A stretch of DNA of 64,000 nt from Phycisphaerales bacterium (GTDB lineage: Bacteria > Planctomycetota > Phycisphaerae > Sedimentisphaerales > Anaerobacaceae): NCBI GenBank assembly GCA_030602885.1, contig JAUVYV010000001.1:103189-167188 (forward strand). Reading direction: 5' to 3'. Below are positions 44,511-53,581 of the stretch, piece after piece. Both the position numbers and the translations under genes were made by a program. The notes below the pieces were generated by a model. It saw only the letters and a program-made list of their open reading frames with translations, had not been told where the DNA came from and made no database searches. The first letter of the stretch is position 1. Every line of letters starts with the position of its first letter.

Positions 44511-45959
44511 TTAGAGGCAGGCAACGTTTAGGTTTTTTGCGGCAGCGGTTTCGTCGGGCCGGTTGACTGGTGCAGTGACCGGAGCGGCTTTGAGCCGGTC
44601 GGGGTCGGTCTCGGCGAGAGCGGCTATCTCAATCATCGTATCGATGAAGGCATCGAGTGTTTCTTTACTTTCGGTCTCGGTCGGCTCTATCATCAGGGCC
44701 TCTTTGACGATGGCTGGGAAATAGACCGTAGGCGGATGGAAACCGCGGTCGATGAGGGCTTTGGCGACGTCGATAGCGTGGACGCCGCTGTCCAACATTT
44801 TCTGTGAAGGGCTGAAGACACATTCATGCTTGCAGACGGTATTTACGGCGGGGGTGTATGGGCCGGTGAGCTTTTTGCGGATGTAGTTTGCGTTGAGGCA
44901 GGCGTTTTCGGCGACACGTTCGAGGCCGGCTTTGCCGAGCATCAGCGTATAGACATAGGCCTTGAGTATGACGGCGAAGTTGCCGTAGAAGGGGGCGATG
45001 TAGCCGATTGACTTGGGGCGGTCGTATTCGAGGGCGTAAGTTCCGTCGTTTCTTTTTACGACGATGGAAACGGGCAGGAAGTCGAGGAGCTTTTGGGTGA
45101 CACCGACGGGCCCTGCGCCGGGTCCGCCTCCGCCGTGGGGTGTTGCGAATGTTTTGTGGAGGTTTATGTGGACGATGTCGAATCCGAAATCGCCGGGTCT
45201 GGCCTTTCCGACGATGGCGTTTAAGTTTGCACCGTCGTAATAGGCGAGGCCGTCAACGCTGTGGATTGCATCGCAGATTTCCTTGATGTGCGAATTGAAC
45301 AGGCCGAGCGTGTTGGGGCAGGTGAGCATCAGGCCGGCGACTTCGTCGTTGATGGAACTTTTCAGAGCGTCGAGATCCATAATGCCTTTGTCGTTGCTGG
45401 GGACGGAGACCACTTTGTATCCGGCGATTGCGGCCGAGGCGGGGTTTGTGCCGTGTGCGCTGTCGGGTATGAGGACGGTGGTTTTCTTGTTGCCTTTGTC
45501 GGCGTGGTATGCGGCCATTATCATTATGCCGGTTAGCTCACCGTGTGCGCCTGCCATTGGCTGCATTGTAAAGCCGGCCATTGCCGTTATTTCACGCAGC
45601 AGCAAATCCATCTCATAGAGGACTCCGAGGGCGCCCTGAGTGAGCATACCGCCCATTCGTAGTTGCGGCAGCAGCGGGTGCAGGTGCGCGAAGCCGGGGT
45701 AGGCGGCGATGCGTTCTGCTACTTTGGGGTTGTACTTCATGGTGCACGAGCCGAGCGGGTAGAAGTTTGAATCGACGCCGAAGTTTCTTCGTGAAAGCTC
45801 GGTGAAGTGACGGACGACATCAAGCTCACTTAGCTCGGGCAGGTCGGCGGGGCTGTCTTGAAGGAAGTCTTCTTTTATGTTGATGGTCGTGGGGACATCG
45901 CTTTGGCTTGTGTGAACGGCCCGGCGGTTTGGGACACTCTTCTCAAAAATCAGTTTCAT
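44511..45959 (-). CDS. gcvPB: Glycine dehydrogenase (decarboxylating) subunit 2
   Basis: 482 residues; PLP-binding half of the split P-protein of the glycine cleavage system. Diagnostic segments are NFYPLGSCTMKYNP, QPMAGAHGELTG, DSAHGTNPASA, and the PLP-lysine region INLHKTFATPHGGGGPG. ATG 45959 overlaps the gcvPA stop as ATGA, so the two subunits are translationally coupled; the open frame that continues 67 codons upstream is shadow of gcvPA. The C-terminus carries a short extra Ala/Pro-rich tail. Gene order is gcvT, gcvH, gcvPA, gcvPB. Confidence 0.96.
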   Translation of the reverse strand: MKLIFEKSVPNRRAVHTSQSDVPTTINIKEDFLQDSPADLPELSELDVVRHFTELSRRNFGVDSNFYPLGSCTMKYNPKVAERIAAYPGFAHLHPLLPQLRMGGMLTQGALGVLYEMDLLLREITAMAGFTMQPMAGAHGELTGIMIMAAYHADKGNKKTTVLIPDSAHGTNPASAAIAGYKVVSVPSNDKGIMDLDALKSSINDEVAGLMLTCPNTLGLFNSHIKEICDAIHSVDGLAYYDGANLNAIVGKARPGDFGFDIVHINLHKTFATPHGGGGPGAGPVGVTQKLLDFLPVSIVVKRNDGTYALEYDRPKSIGYIAPFYGNFAVILKAYVYTLMLGKAGLERVAENACLNANYIRKKLTGPYTPAVNTVCKHECVFSPSQKMLDSGVHAIDVAKALIDRGFHPPTVYFPAIVKEALMIEPTETESKETLDAFIDTMIEIAALAETDPDRLKAAPVTAPVNRPDETAAAKNLNVACL

Positions 45960-47287
45960 AAGACGCTCTCCAGTGCTTCGGCCAACATGCCGATTTGCTG
46001 TTTTGTTCTCTTTTCGGTGACACATATAAGGATGGAATTCTTCATATTGTCGTAGTATCTGCCGAGGGGGAAGCCGGCGGCGAATCCTTTTTCGATGAGC
46101 TTTGCGATAACGTCGGCGGCTTCGGTGGGCAGGTCGAGTACGAATTCGTTGAAGAACCATTTTGCCTTAAAGTGGGGCTTGACAGACGGTATTGCGGTCA
46201 GGCGCTTGTATGCATAGCTCGCTTTGTCGGCGCAGAGATGGGCGGTTTCGCGCAGGCCCTGCTTGCCCAGAAGTGATAGGTACACATGGGCCGTAAGCGC
46301 ACATAGCGCCTCGTTGGAGCATATATTCGATGTCGCCTTTTCTCTTCGTATATGTTGCTCTCGCGCCTGGAGCGTCATAACGAAGGCGCGTCGATCGTTT
46401 CTGTCGGTCGTTTGTCCGACGATTCGGCCTGGCATTTTTCGGATGTATTTCATTTTCGTGGACATGAAACCGAGATAAGGACCGCCGAAGGACATGGGCA
46501 TACCGAGGCACTGGCCTTCACCTATGACGATATCGGCGCCCATAGAGCCGGGCGTTTTAAGTATTCCGAGCGAGATGGGATAGCAGGAGACGATGAGCAG
46601 TACGCCCTTTTTGTGTGCGGCGTCGGCGATGTCTGTGAAGTCGTCTATACAGCCGAAGAAGTTGGGGTTCTGGACGATGACCGCTGCGGTCTGGTCATCG
46701 AGTTTCGTGAGCACCTGCTTTCTATCGACCAGGCCGTTGCCGCAGTGGGTCTCGATGAGCTCGATGTTGAGGTTGGACGTGTAGGAATGAATCATAACGC
46801 GGTAGATTGGGTTGACGGAGTCGTCGATGATGACTTTGTTTTTGCCGGTTATGCGCAGTGCCATCATCATCGCTTCGTACATCGCCGTCCCACCGTCATA
46901 AAGAGATGCATTCGCCGCTTCCATCTCGGTCAGACGGCAAACAAGAGACTGATACTCGTAGATTGCCTGGAGAGTGCCCTGCGAAAGCTCGGGCTGATAG
47001 GGTGTATAGGCCGTGTAGAATTCGCTGCGTGAGACGATTGAATAAACAGCGGCTGGGATGAAGTGGTCGTAGAAGCCTCCGCCGAGAAAGAGGGTCAGGT
47101 TGATGGAGTTTTTGCCTGCCAGGTCGGCGAGGACATTTCGGACCTGCTGCTCGGTCAGGCCCTGGGGCAGAGCGAATGAGTCGCACATCAATTCGGGCGG
47201 GATATCGCCGAAGAGGTCTTTCATCGTCAGGCCTATGTCAGCCAACATCTGCTTTTGCTGCTCTGCTGTGTTTGCTATGAAGGGCAT
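45956..47287 (-). CDS. gcvPA: Glycine dehydrogenase (decarboxylating) subunit 1
   Basis: 443 residues; first half of the split P-protein. Typical segments are FLGGGFYDHFIPAAVYSI, FYTAYTPYQPELSQGTLQAI, ANASLYDGGTAMYEAMMMA and IVGQTTDRNDRRAFVMTLQA with REQHIRREKATSNICSN. Together with gcvPB it decarboxylates glycine and passes the aminomethyl group to lipoyl-GcvH. SD GGAGAG stands eight bases before ATG; 77 bases separate it from gcvH. Confidence 0.96.
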   Translation of the reverse strand: MPFIANTAEQQKQMLADIGLTMKDLFGDIPPELMCDSFALPQGLTEQQVRNVLADLAGKNSINLTLFLGGGFYDHFIPAAVYSIVSRSEFYTAYTPYQPELSQGTLQAIYEYQSLVCRLTEMEAANASLYDGGTAMYEAMMMALRITGKNKVIIDDSVNPIYRVMIHSYTSNLNIELIETHCGNGLVDRKQVLTKLDDQTAAVIVQNPNFFGCIDDFTDIADAAHKKGVLLIVSCYPISLGILKTPGSMGADIVIGEGQCLGMPMSFGGPYLGFMSTKMKYIRKMPGRIVGQTTDRNDRRAFVMTLQAREQHIRREKATSNICSNEALCALTAHVYLSLLGKQGLRETAHLCADKASYAYKRLTAIPSVKPHFKAKWFFNEFVLDLPTEAADVIAKLIEKGFAAGFPLGRYYDNMKNSILICVTEKRTKQQIGMLAEALESVL

Positions 47288-47364
47288 CGATTTAACTCTC
47301 CAATTTAATCACCCCTGTGACTGGTCGCTGATTTGCATAAGGTCACAACCGGAACCGGTTTTTC

Positions 47365-47745
47365 TCAGAGACCCTTTAGGTACTCTTCATACTGGTTAGC
47401 GTCCATTAGATTCTTAGCGGATGCAGTATCGGTGATTTTGATTTTGCAGATCCAGCCGGCTTTGTAGCAGTCCTCGTTGATAAGCTCGGGCTTTGCCTCG
47501 AGCTCGGAATTGACCTCGGTGACCTTGCCTGTGACGGGCGAATAGACGTCGCTGGCTGCCTTTGAGCTCTCGACGACGGCGAGCTCGGCTTTTCGTGTTA
47601 CCTGTTTTCCAACGTCCGGCAGCTCGACAAACGTGAGCTCTCCGAGCTGATTTTGAGCATAATCGGTGATTCCCACGCTGGCTGTATCACCTTCGAGTTT
47701 TGCCCACTCGTGCTCCTTTGTGTAGAGCAGCTCTCGAACAACCAT
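47365..47745 (-). CDS. gcvH: Glycine cleavage system H protein
   Basis: 126 residues, the normal GcvH length. The lipoyl-lysine motif VVESSKAASDVYSPVTG is at about 57-73; LGELTFVELPDVGKQV and GWICKIKITD are also typical. ATG 47745 with GGAGAAACGG upstream is the start; the frame stays open for another 64 codons that only mirror the end of gcvT. Shuttles the aminomethyl group between P- and T-proteins. A lipoate ligase or lpd gene is not seen nearby. Confidence 0.96.
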   Translation of the reverse strand: MVVRELLYTKEHEWAKLEGDTASVGITDYAQNQLGELTFVELPDVGKQVTRKAELAVVESSKAASDVYSPVTGKVTEVNSELEAKPELINEDCYKAGWICKIKITDTASAKNLMDANQYEEYLKGL

Positions 47746-47761
47746 AACCGTTTCTCCATAA

Positions 47762-49054
47762 TCAAAATTTTTCAAATCGGCTGACGACTCTGCCGGTAAT
47801 ATCGGCTTCGAGTTTTTCTTCCCGGTCAACGTTTTGTTTTTTGCCCTTGCTTTTTTGACTTTCGCTTCGTGCGAGGTAATAGATTCCGACTTCTTTTTCC
47901 TCCTGGGACTGGTTTTTATCTGCGTACACAATCGCAATTTGTCTTTCGCCGGCCTTAGCGGAGCTTAGTACCCAGCCGACGCAGATGCCGTCCGTATCGA
48001 CCACACCGTCATTTTGTCTGACGGGTCTTATGCCTTTGGCGCCGGGCAGCTCGATTCTGGCGACATTCATATCACAGGAATTTGCGGCTTGCTGCATGGC
48101 GGATTTGCCGATGAAGAAGTCCTTGTCGAGTTTTACGGCCCAGGCGTAGCCCGCTTCGAAAGGCGAGATGTTGAAAGGGCCTGCAAGCTCGTGGCCGTAA
48201 AGAGGCAAACCCGCCTCTATTCTTAGTGAGTCTCTGGCGCCAAGGCCGCAGGGAACTGCACCGGACTTTTCGCCGTGTTTCAATAACCTGCGCCAAAGCT
48301 CGGCAGCGTTATCAGGGTGAACGAACAGCTCGAAGCCAATTCTGGCTCCTGTGTAGCCGGTGCGTGATATGATGCAATTGATGCCATCGAGGTCGGCCTC
48401 GATAAAGTGAAACGGCTTTAGGGTTTCGATTTTCTGTTTTAGGTCGTCGTTTTCGGCAAGGGTGTAGAGGATATTGGGCGACGTCGGTCCCTGAAGGGCG
48501 ATATCGACTCTACAGTCCGGGGCGGTGGCGGTATCTCTCATATCGCGGATGTTGGGCTTGCATTCGAGCTGCCTGTTTGGGTTGTCTGTGTCGAGGATTA
48601 CCCGGCCGGTGAGCAGTGCGGCGAGATAGGCCTTGATTTTCGGTTCGTTTGCGGCGTTGACCACGACCATAAAATTGTCTTCGGAGCGTCGGTAGATAAT
48701 AATATCGTCGAGGACATTACCTGCGGCATCCAGTATGTAGCTGTACCGTGCGGCCCCTGCGGACAGAGAGGCAACCTGGTTTGTTGTGACGATATGTAAA
48801 AATTCGGCGGCCTCGCTGCCGGATACTTCGAAGATTCCCATGTGGGTGCAGTCGAAGAGGCCGGTGTGTTGTCGTACGGCGGAATGCTCGGCGCTTATTG
48901 AGGAGTACCACAGGGGCATCAGATAGCCGGCGAATTCGGCGAGGCGGGACTTGTCGGTAAGCTTGAGATGTTCCTGATAAAGAATACTGCCGAGAGGTGG
49001 GGGTTGTGGTGGCTCAAAAATGAACGTTCCTGCGAGTGTATCGGCCTTCAACAC
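47762..49054 (-). CDS. gcvT: Glycine cleavage system T protein (aminomethyltransferase)
   Basis: About 430 residues; transfers the methylene group from lipoyl-GcvH to tetrahydrofolate. Features: LYQEHLKLTDKSRLAEFAGY, the DCTHMGIFEVSG strand, YTGARIGFELFVHP and CGLGARDSLRIEAGLPLYGHEL. The N-terminus has ~25 extra residues (Pro-rich), and after the usual end (~385) there is a basic tail of ~45 residues (ESQKSKGKKQNVDREEKLEA) not found in E. coli GcvT. SD AAGGAGG is four bases from GTG 49054 and seven from TTG 49051; one of these two is the start. First gene of the cluster, divergent from the permease; no glycine riboswitch fold is seen in the ~180-base gap. Confidence 0.94.
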   Translation of the reverse strand: MLKADTLAGTFIFEPPQPPPLGSILYQEHLKLTDKSRLAEFAGYLMPLWYSSISAEHSAVRQHTGLFDCTHMGIFEVSGSEAAEFLHIVTTNQVASLSAGAARYSYILDAAGNVLDDIIIYRRSEDNFMVVVNAANEPKIKAYLAALLTGRVILDTDNPNRQLECKPNIRDMRDTATAPDCRVDIALQGPTSPNILYTLAENDDLKQKIETLKPFHFIEADLDGINCIISRTGYTGARIGFELFVHPDNAAELWRRLLKHGEKSGAVPCGLGARDSLRIEAGLPLYGHELAGPFNISPFEAGYAWAVKLDKDFFIGKSAMQQAANSCDMNVARIELPGAKGIRPVRQNDGVVDTDGICVGWVLSSAKAGERQIAIVYADKNQSQEEKEVGIYYLARSESQKSKGKKQNVDREEKLEADITGRVVSRFEKF

Positions 49055-49237
49055 TGTGCCTCCTTGCTCAATGCATAACGAAAAGGATACGATAAGCGAA
49101 ATGCGGCCAATGTCAAGTGGGGGTAGCCGATAAAATCCTGAAAATGTTTCACTAAGGGTGGAAATCCTGCTAATATATGGCAGCATTTAACAGAGGGCAA
49201 TTGAATTGAGCGCAACAGAATCAAGGAGGTTTCCGGC

Positions 49238-51112
49238 TTGGCTCAATTGAAGAAACAACTCGGGCCGATGGATGTGTTTTCGGTGGCGGCGGGGGCGATG
49301 ATAAGCTCCGGGCTGTTCGTGCTGCCGGCCATCGCCTATGCAAAGGCCGGTCCCGCACTAATTCTTTCCTACGTGCTGGCCTCTCTGCTCGTGCTGCCGA
49401 GCGTGCTGAGCAAGGCAGAGCTTGCCACCGCGATGCCAAAAGCCGGCGGGACATACTTCTTCGTCGAACGAAGCCTCGGGCCAATGTGGGGCCTCTTTGG
49501 CGGCCTCGCCAACTGGTTCTCTCTCGCCCTCAAAAGCGCCTTTGCCGTCGTCGGCATGGCTGTAATCATCGAGCTTGTTCTCAAGGGACTCTTGCCCGTT
49601 CATATAAGCCCATGGCACCTCAAGGCAATCGCCGTCTTCTGCTGCCTCGCTTTTACCGCCCTCAATATGCTCAGTGTAAAGCATACCGGAAGATTCCAGG
49701 TCCTCCTCGTCGCCGTGCTGCTTGTAATACTGGCGGTATTCGTTATCTTCGGGGCAAGACATATCGACGTGCTGAGATACAAAGGGTTCCTCAAAATGGG
49801 CTGGGGATCCGTATTTGCCACCGCAGGACTGGTCTTCATAAGCTTCGGCGGAATTACAAAGGTTGCCGCCATCGCTGAAGAAGTCAAATACCCCGGCAGG
49901 AACCTTCCCCTCGGAATGTTCCTTGCCTGGTTTATCGTAACCTGCTTCTACATCGCAGTTGTCGCCATCACGGTCGGTGTCACCGATGGGGCGGAGCTTG
50001 TCGCGGGCTACGCACCAATCTCCGTCGCCGCATCGAAATTCCTCGGATCCGCGGGATTCGCAATCCTGAGCGTCGCTGCACTGACCGCATTCATAACTAC
50101 CGCCAACGGCGGAATCCTCGCTGCCTCACGCTCACCGCTGGCCATGAGCCGCGATCAGCTCCTGCCGGCCGCACTGTCACACGTCAGCCGAAGATTCAAA
50201 ACACCCCATCTAAGCATACTGCTCACAGGCGGCTTTATGGTCGCTGCGATCGTCTTTCTCGATATTGAGAATCTCGTCAAGACGGCATCGACGCTGATGA
50301 TAATACTTTTCATTCTGGACAACGCGAGTGTTATCATAATGCGCGAAAGCAAAATCCAAAGCTACAGACCCAAATTCAAATCACCCCTCTATCCGTACCC
50401 CCATATATTCGCCATCCTCGCCTACAGTGCCCTGATTGTCGATATGGGCAAAGTGCCGTTGCTCATCAGCGGGGCATTTGTCGTGGTGAGCGCGGCATGG
50501 TACCGGCTGTATGTCTCAAAGCGAGTCAGTCGCGCCTCTGCTGTGATGCACGTTGTAGAGCGTGTGACAGACAGGGAGCTGAAGACGGTAACGCTGGAAA
50601 ATGAGCTTCGTGATATCCTGCTCGAACGCGACGAGGTCATCGAGGACCGGTTCGACAAGCTGATAAAGGATTGTGATATCCTGGATATTAAGGGCAAGCG
50701 AAAGGCGGAGGAGGTATTTCGCGAGGTTGCGAAACTGATGGAGGGGCGGCTCGACACGAATGAGTATGTGTTGTATGAAAAGCTTCTGGCAAGGGAAGCA
50801 GAGGGCGGCACGGTCGTGCAGCCGGGCTTTGCCGTACCACACGTAGTGGTTGAAGGTCAGGACAAATTCGATGTGCTGCTCGTCCGCGCCGTCGATGGCG
50901 TTGATTTTGCTCATGCGCCCGAGCCGGTAAATATCATGTTCTTTCTCGCGGGAAGCAAAGACCAGCGAAACTATCACCTCCGTGCACTTATGGCCATCGC
51001 CCAGGTTGCCCAGGAAAAAGACTTCGAGCAGCGATGGCTGGCAGCGAGAGACACCGAAGCAATCAGAAACCTAATTCTCCTCTCAACAAGAAAAAGAGAT
51101 GCCGGCACATAA
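49238..51112 (+). CDS. APC-type amino acid permease fused to a PTS EIIA-like domain
   Basis: 624 residues. Residues 1-425 form an APC-superfamily transporter with about 12 membrane helices (FSVAAGAMISSGLFVLP, the first consensus helix, and SFGGITKVAAIAEEVKYPGR, the loop typical for APC). After a charged linker (~430-490) follows a PTS_2-type EIIA domain (fructose/Ntr class), with GFAVPHVVVEG holding the His that is phosphorylated in that family, and VNIMFFLAGSKDQRNYHLRAL. It is likely an amino acid importer controlled through the PTS-like domain. The TTG start is set by AAGGAGG eight bases upstream. It diverges from gcvT, which suggests glycine or a related amino acid as substrate, but only by neighbourhood. 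Confidence 0.92.
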   Translation: MAQLKKQLGPMDVFSVAAGAMISSGLFVLPAIAYAKAGPALILSYVLASLLVLPSVLSKAELATAMPKAGGTYFFVERSLGPMWGLFGGLANWFSLALKSAFAVVGMAVIIELVLKGLLPVHISPWHLKAIAVFCCLAFTALNMLSVKHTGRFQVLLVAVLLVILAVFVIFGARHIDVLRYKGFLKMGWGSVFATAGLVFISFGGITKVAAIAEEVKYPGRNLPLGMFLAWFIVTCFYIAVVAITVGVTDGAELVAGYAPISVAASKFLGSAGFAILSVAALTAFITTANGGILAASRSPLAMSRDQLLPAALSHVSRRFKTPHLSILLTGGFMVAAIVFLDIENLVKTASTLMIILFILDNASVIIMRESKIQSYRPKFKSPLYPYPHIFAILAYSALIVDMGKVPLLISGAFVVVSAAWYRLYVSKRVSRASAVMHVVERVTDRELKTVTLENELRDILLERDEVIEDRFDKLIKDCDILDIKGKRKAEEVFREVAKLMEGRLDTNEYVLYEKLLAREAEGGTVVQPGFAVPHVVVEGQDKFDVLLVRAVDGVDFAHAPEPVNIMFFLAGSKDQRNYHLRALMAIAQVAQEKDFEQRWLAARDTEAIRNLILLSTRKRDAGT

Positions 51113-51193
51113 CACCCGGCTCTGCTCGTCCACCTCCCCTGCCACAGGATGCCGGCCTGAACCACACAACCGGCAAATCTCGCCAAAAATACC

Positions 51194-51223
51194 TTGACTC
51201 CGATTGTCCCCTGTAGCTATAAT
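51194..51223 (+). promoter_or_regulatory. Sigma-70-type promoter of the PEPCK gene
   Basis: TTGACT (51194-51199), 18-base spacer, perfect TATAAT (51218-51223), 47 bases upstream of the PEPCK start. Good match in a short intergenic gap. Confidence 0.8.
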
Positions 51224-51269
51224 CCTTCGATTTTTTGAATCCAAATTTTGAAGGAGGTTGTACGTAAGT

Positions 51270-53144
51270 ATGAGTAATGTAGAAAAGCTGCTGCAAGAGA
51301 GGCTGACGGCTGAGCACTATGAGCGACTCAGGGCGTTGGATAATGCGAAGATGCACGAGTTCGTGGCCAACGCGATCGAGCTGACAAATCCGGAATCGGT
51401 CTTTGTCTGCACCGATTCGCCCGACGATATAGCGTACATTCGGGACCTGGCCGTCAAGAGCGGCGAGGAAAGGCCGCTGGATATCAAGGGCCATACCTGT
51501 CATTTCGACGGGTACAACGACCAGGCCCGCGACAAGGCGCAGACGAAGTACCTGCTGAGTCCGGGTTCCGAATTAGGTGAATCGCTCAATTCCATTGATA
51601 AAGCCACCGGCGTTCAGGAAGTGCGTTCTTTTCTGAAGGACTCGATGGTCGGCAGAGAGATGTTGGTCTGCTTCTGGTGTCTGGGGCCGGTGGATTCGGA
51701 GTTTTCAATCGCCAGTATTCAGATAACGGATTCTCCGTACGTCGCGCACAGCGAAAGCATTCTGTACCGAAAAGGTTATGAGCAGTTCAGGAAAATCGGC
51801 GGCTCACCGAATTTTTTCCGCTTCATACACTCCGAAGGCGAGCTTGAGAACTTCGTGAGCAAAAACGTTGACAAGCGGCGGGTCTATATCGACCTCGAAG
51901 AAGATATGGTCTATAGCGTCAATACGCAGTATGGCGGCAATACGATAGGGCTGAAGAAGCTTGCGCTGCGATTAGCTATTCAGAAGGCCTCTGGTGAGGG
52001 ATGGCTTGCGGAGCATATGTTTGTGATGGGCGTGCACGGGCCGAAAGGCCGGGTGACTTACTTTGCGGGCGCGTTCCCGTCGGCTTGCGGAAAGACTTCG
52101 ACGTCGATGCTGCCCGGGCAGACCATCGTCGGTGACGACATCGCGTACTTTCGCAAGAAAGAGGGCCGGGTGCGCAGCGTCAATGTCGAAAAAGGTATCT
52201 TCGGCATCATCCGTGATGTGAATTCAAAAGACGACCCTGTTATTCACGAGGCGCTGAGCAACCCGGGCGAGGTTATCTTCTCGAACGTTCTGCTGGATGA
52301 GAATTCGAAACCGTACTGGCTGGGTATGGGGCAAGAGCTGCCGAAGAAGGGAGTTAACCACTCGGGCGAGTGGATCGAGGGTAAGAAAGACGGGAAGGGC
52401 AATGCGATAACGGCATCGCACAAGAATGCGCGGTACTGTCTGAACATACCGGATTTGGCAAACTGCGATCCTCTGCTGGATGACCCCCAAGGGGTGCCGG
52501 TAGGAGCAATAGTGTACGGTGGCCGGGACAGTGACATCTGGGTCCCCGTCGAACAGGCGTACAACTGGACCGAAGGCATAATCCTCAAGGGGGCGTCGCT
52601 GGAATCCGAAACCACCGCAGCTACCCTCGGCGCCGAAGGCGTGAGAACCTTTAACCTCATGAGCAATCTGGACTTCCTGTCAATACCGCTGGGCCGGTAC
52701 ATTCAGAACAACCTCGATTTCGCCGCGGGGATTGGAAATCCACCTTCCGTATTTTCGGTTAATTACTTTCTCAGGGGCAGGGATGGGAATTACTTGAACG
52801 GTATGGCCGACAAGCTCGTTTGGATGCTGTGGGCCGAGCTTCGAGTCAACGGTGACGTCGATGCAATAGCGACGCCGACGGGATTGATACCCAAGTATGA
52901 GGACTTGGCGAAGCTTTTCAGGGACAATCTGAAGAAGGAGTACTCCGAGGTGAATTACGTGGAGCAGTTCACAATTCGCGTTCCGGGAAACCTCGCCAAG
53001 CTCGACCGCGTCGAGAAGGTCTATCGCGAGAAGGTGGCCGATTGCCCGCAGATTCTGTATGATACCTACAATGAGGTACGGGCGCGTCTGAAAGCAGCGG
53101 CTGAGAAGTACGGCGACTGCATATCACCGCTCGACCTTGCATAG
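51270..53144 (+). CDS. pckG: Phosphoenolpyruvate carboxykinase (GTP)
   Basis: 624 residues of the GTP-dependent type; interconverts oxaloacetate and PEP. The P-loop FPSACGKTSTSML is near residue 270, followed by the kinase-2/metal region IVGDDIAYFR; NYFLRGRDGNYLNGMADK and WAELRVNGDVDAI complete the family pattern. ATG 51270 stands 13 bases from the centre of a strong SD (GAAGGAGG), a rather long spacing; a TTG directly after the SD would be too close. Together with pyruvate phosphate dikinase at 57.3 kb it supports PEP/pyruvate/oxaloacetate interconversion. Own promoter; monocistronic. Confidence 0.96.
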   Translation: MSNVEKLLQERLTAEHYERLRALDNAKMHEFVANAIELTNPESVFVCTDSPDDIAYIRDLAVKSGEERPLDIKGHTCHFDGYNDQARDKAQTKYLLSPGSELGESLNSIDKATGVQEVRSFLKDSMVGREMLVCFWCLGPVDSEFSIASIQITDSPYVAHSESILYRKGYEQFRKIGGSPNFFRFIHSEGELENFVSKNVDKRRVYIDLEEDMVYSVNTQYGGNTIGLKKLALRLAIQKASGEGWLAEHMFVMGVHGPKGRVTYFAGAFPSACGKTSTSMLPGQTIVGDDIAYFRKKEGRVRSVNVEKGIFGIIRDVNSKDDPVIHEALSNPGEVIFSNVLLDENSKPYWLGMGQELPKKGVNHSGEWIEGKKDGKGNAITASHKNARYCLNIPDLANCDPLLDDPQGVPVGAIVYGGRDSDIWVPVEQAYNWTEGIILKGASLESETTAATLGAEGVRTFNLMSNLDFLSIPLGRYIQNNLDFAAGIGNPPSVFSVNYFLRGRDGNYLNGMADKLVWMLWAELRVNGDVDAIATPTGLIPKYEDLAKLFRDNLKKEYSEVNYVEQFTIRVPGNLAKLDRVEKVYREKVADCPQILYDTYNEVRARLKAAAEKYGDCISPLDLA

Positions 53145-53581
53145 CAGAATCAGCCATCCAGCTCAGTAGTATGTGAATTAGGGCAAGGGGGGATTGACGA
53201 GTGAACACAGACGGCAAATACAAGTATATTACAGGAAAAGCGGTTCTTGAGTCGAAGCGATGACTGAAAAGGGTTTGAGAATCAGTTAACCTCAGTATTA
53301 ACAGGTGTTTACTTGTCTGCCCTAAGGTGCTGTCTGCGAACGTGTGTGGGGGCTGAATGATGCTTTAGCGTGTTTTTTTGCATTTTTTGCCTTGCCGGGT
53401 ACAATTTCCGAATTCGCCTTGAAGCTGGAGGAAATTGCAAGAAACGTCCCATAATTTTCTTGATTTCTGAGTAATTCCGCATTAGAATTGAAAATAGAAG
53501 AAGAAATGGGAGAGAGTGCCTCTGCCTCACCCAGCGGGCACGTCTCGCCGTTGAGAACCGTTGTTATAGTGCGCGGATGGT
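53145..53581. other. Gene-free stretch before the sigma-54 activator gene
   Basis: AT-richer than its surroundings, with a T-rich patch (near 53370) but no stem of terminator strength. No frame with SD, no -24/-12 promoter and no repeat shared with the neighbouring array could be supported. Confidence 0.4.

Noticed and set aside
45960..46160. N-terminal extension of gcvPB
   Set aside because: The extra residues are Arg/His-rich shadow of gcvPA; the ATGA overlap at 45956-45959 marks the real start. The same reasoning removes the extensions of lysC (19232-19495), gcvH (47746-47937) and gcvT (49055-49186).
49055..49237. Glycine riboswitch upstream of gcvT
   Set aside because: The gap is under 190 bases, is shared with a divergent gene, and shows none of the conserved tandem-aptamer core.
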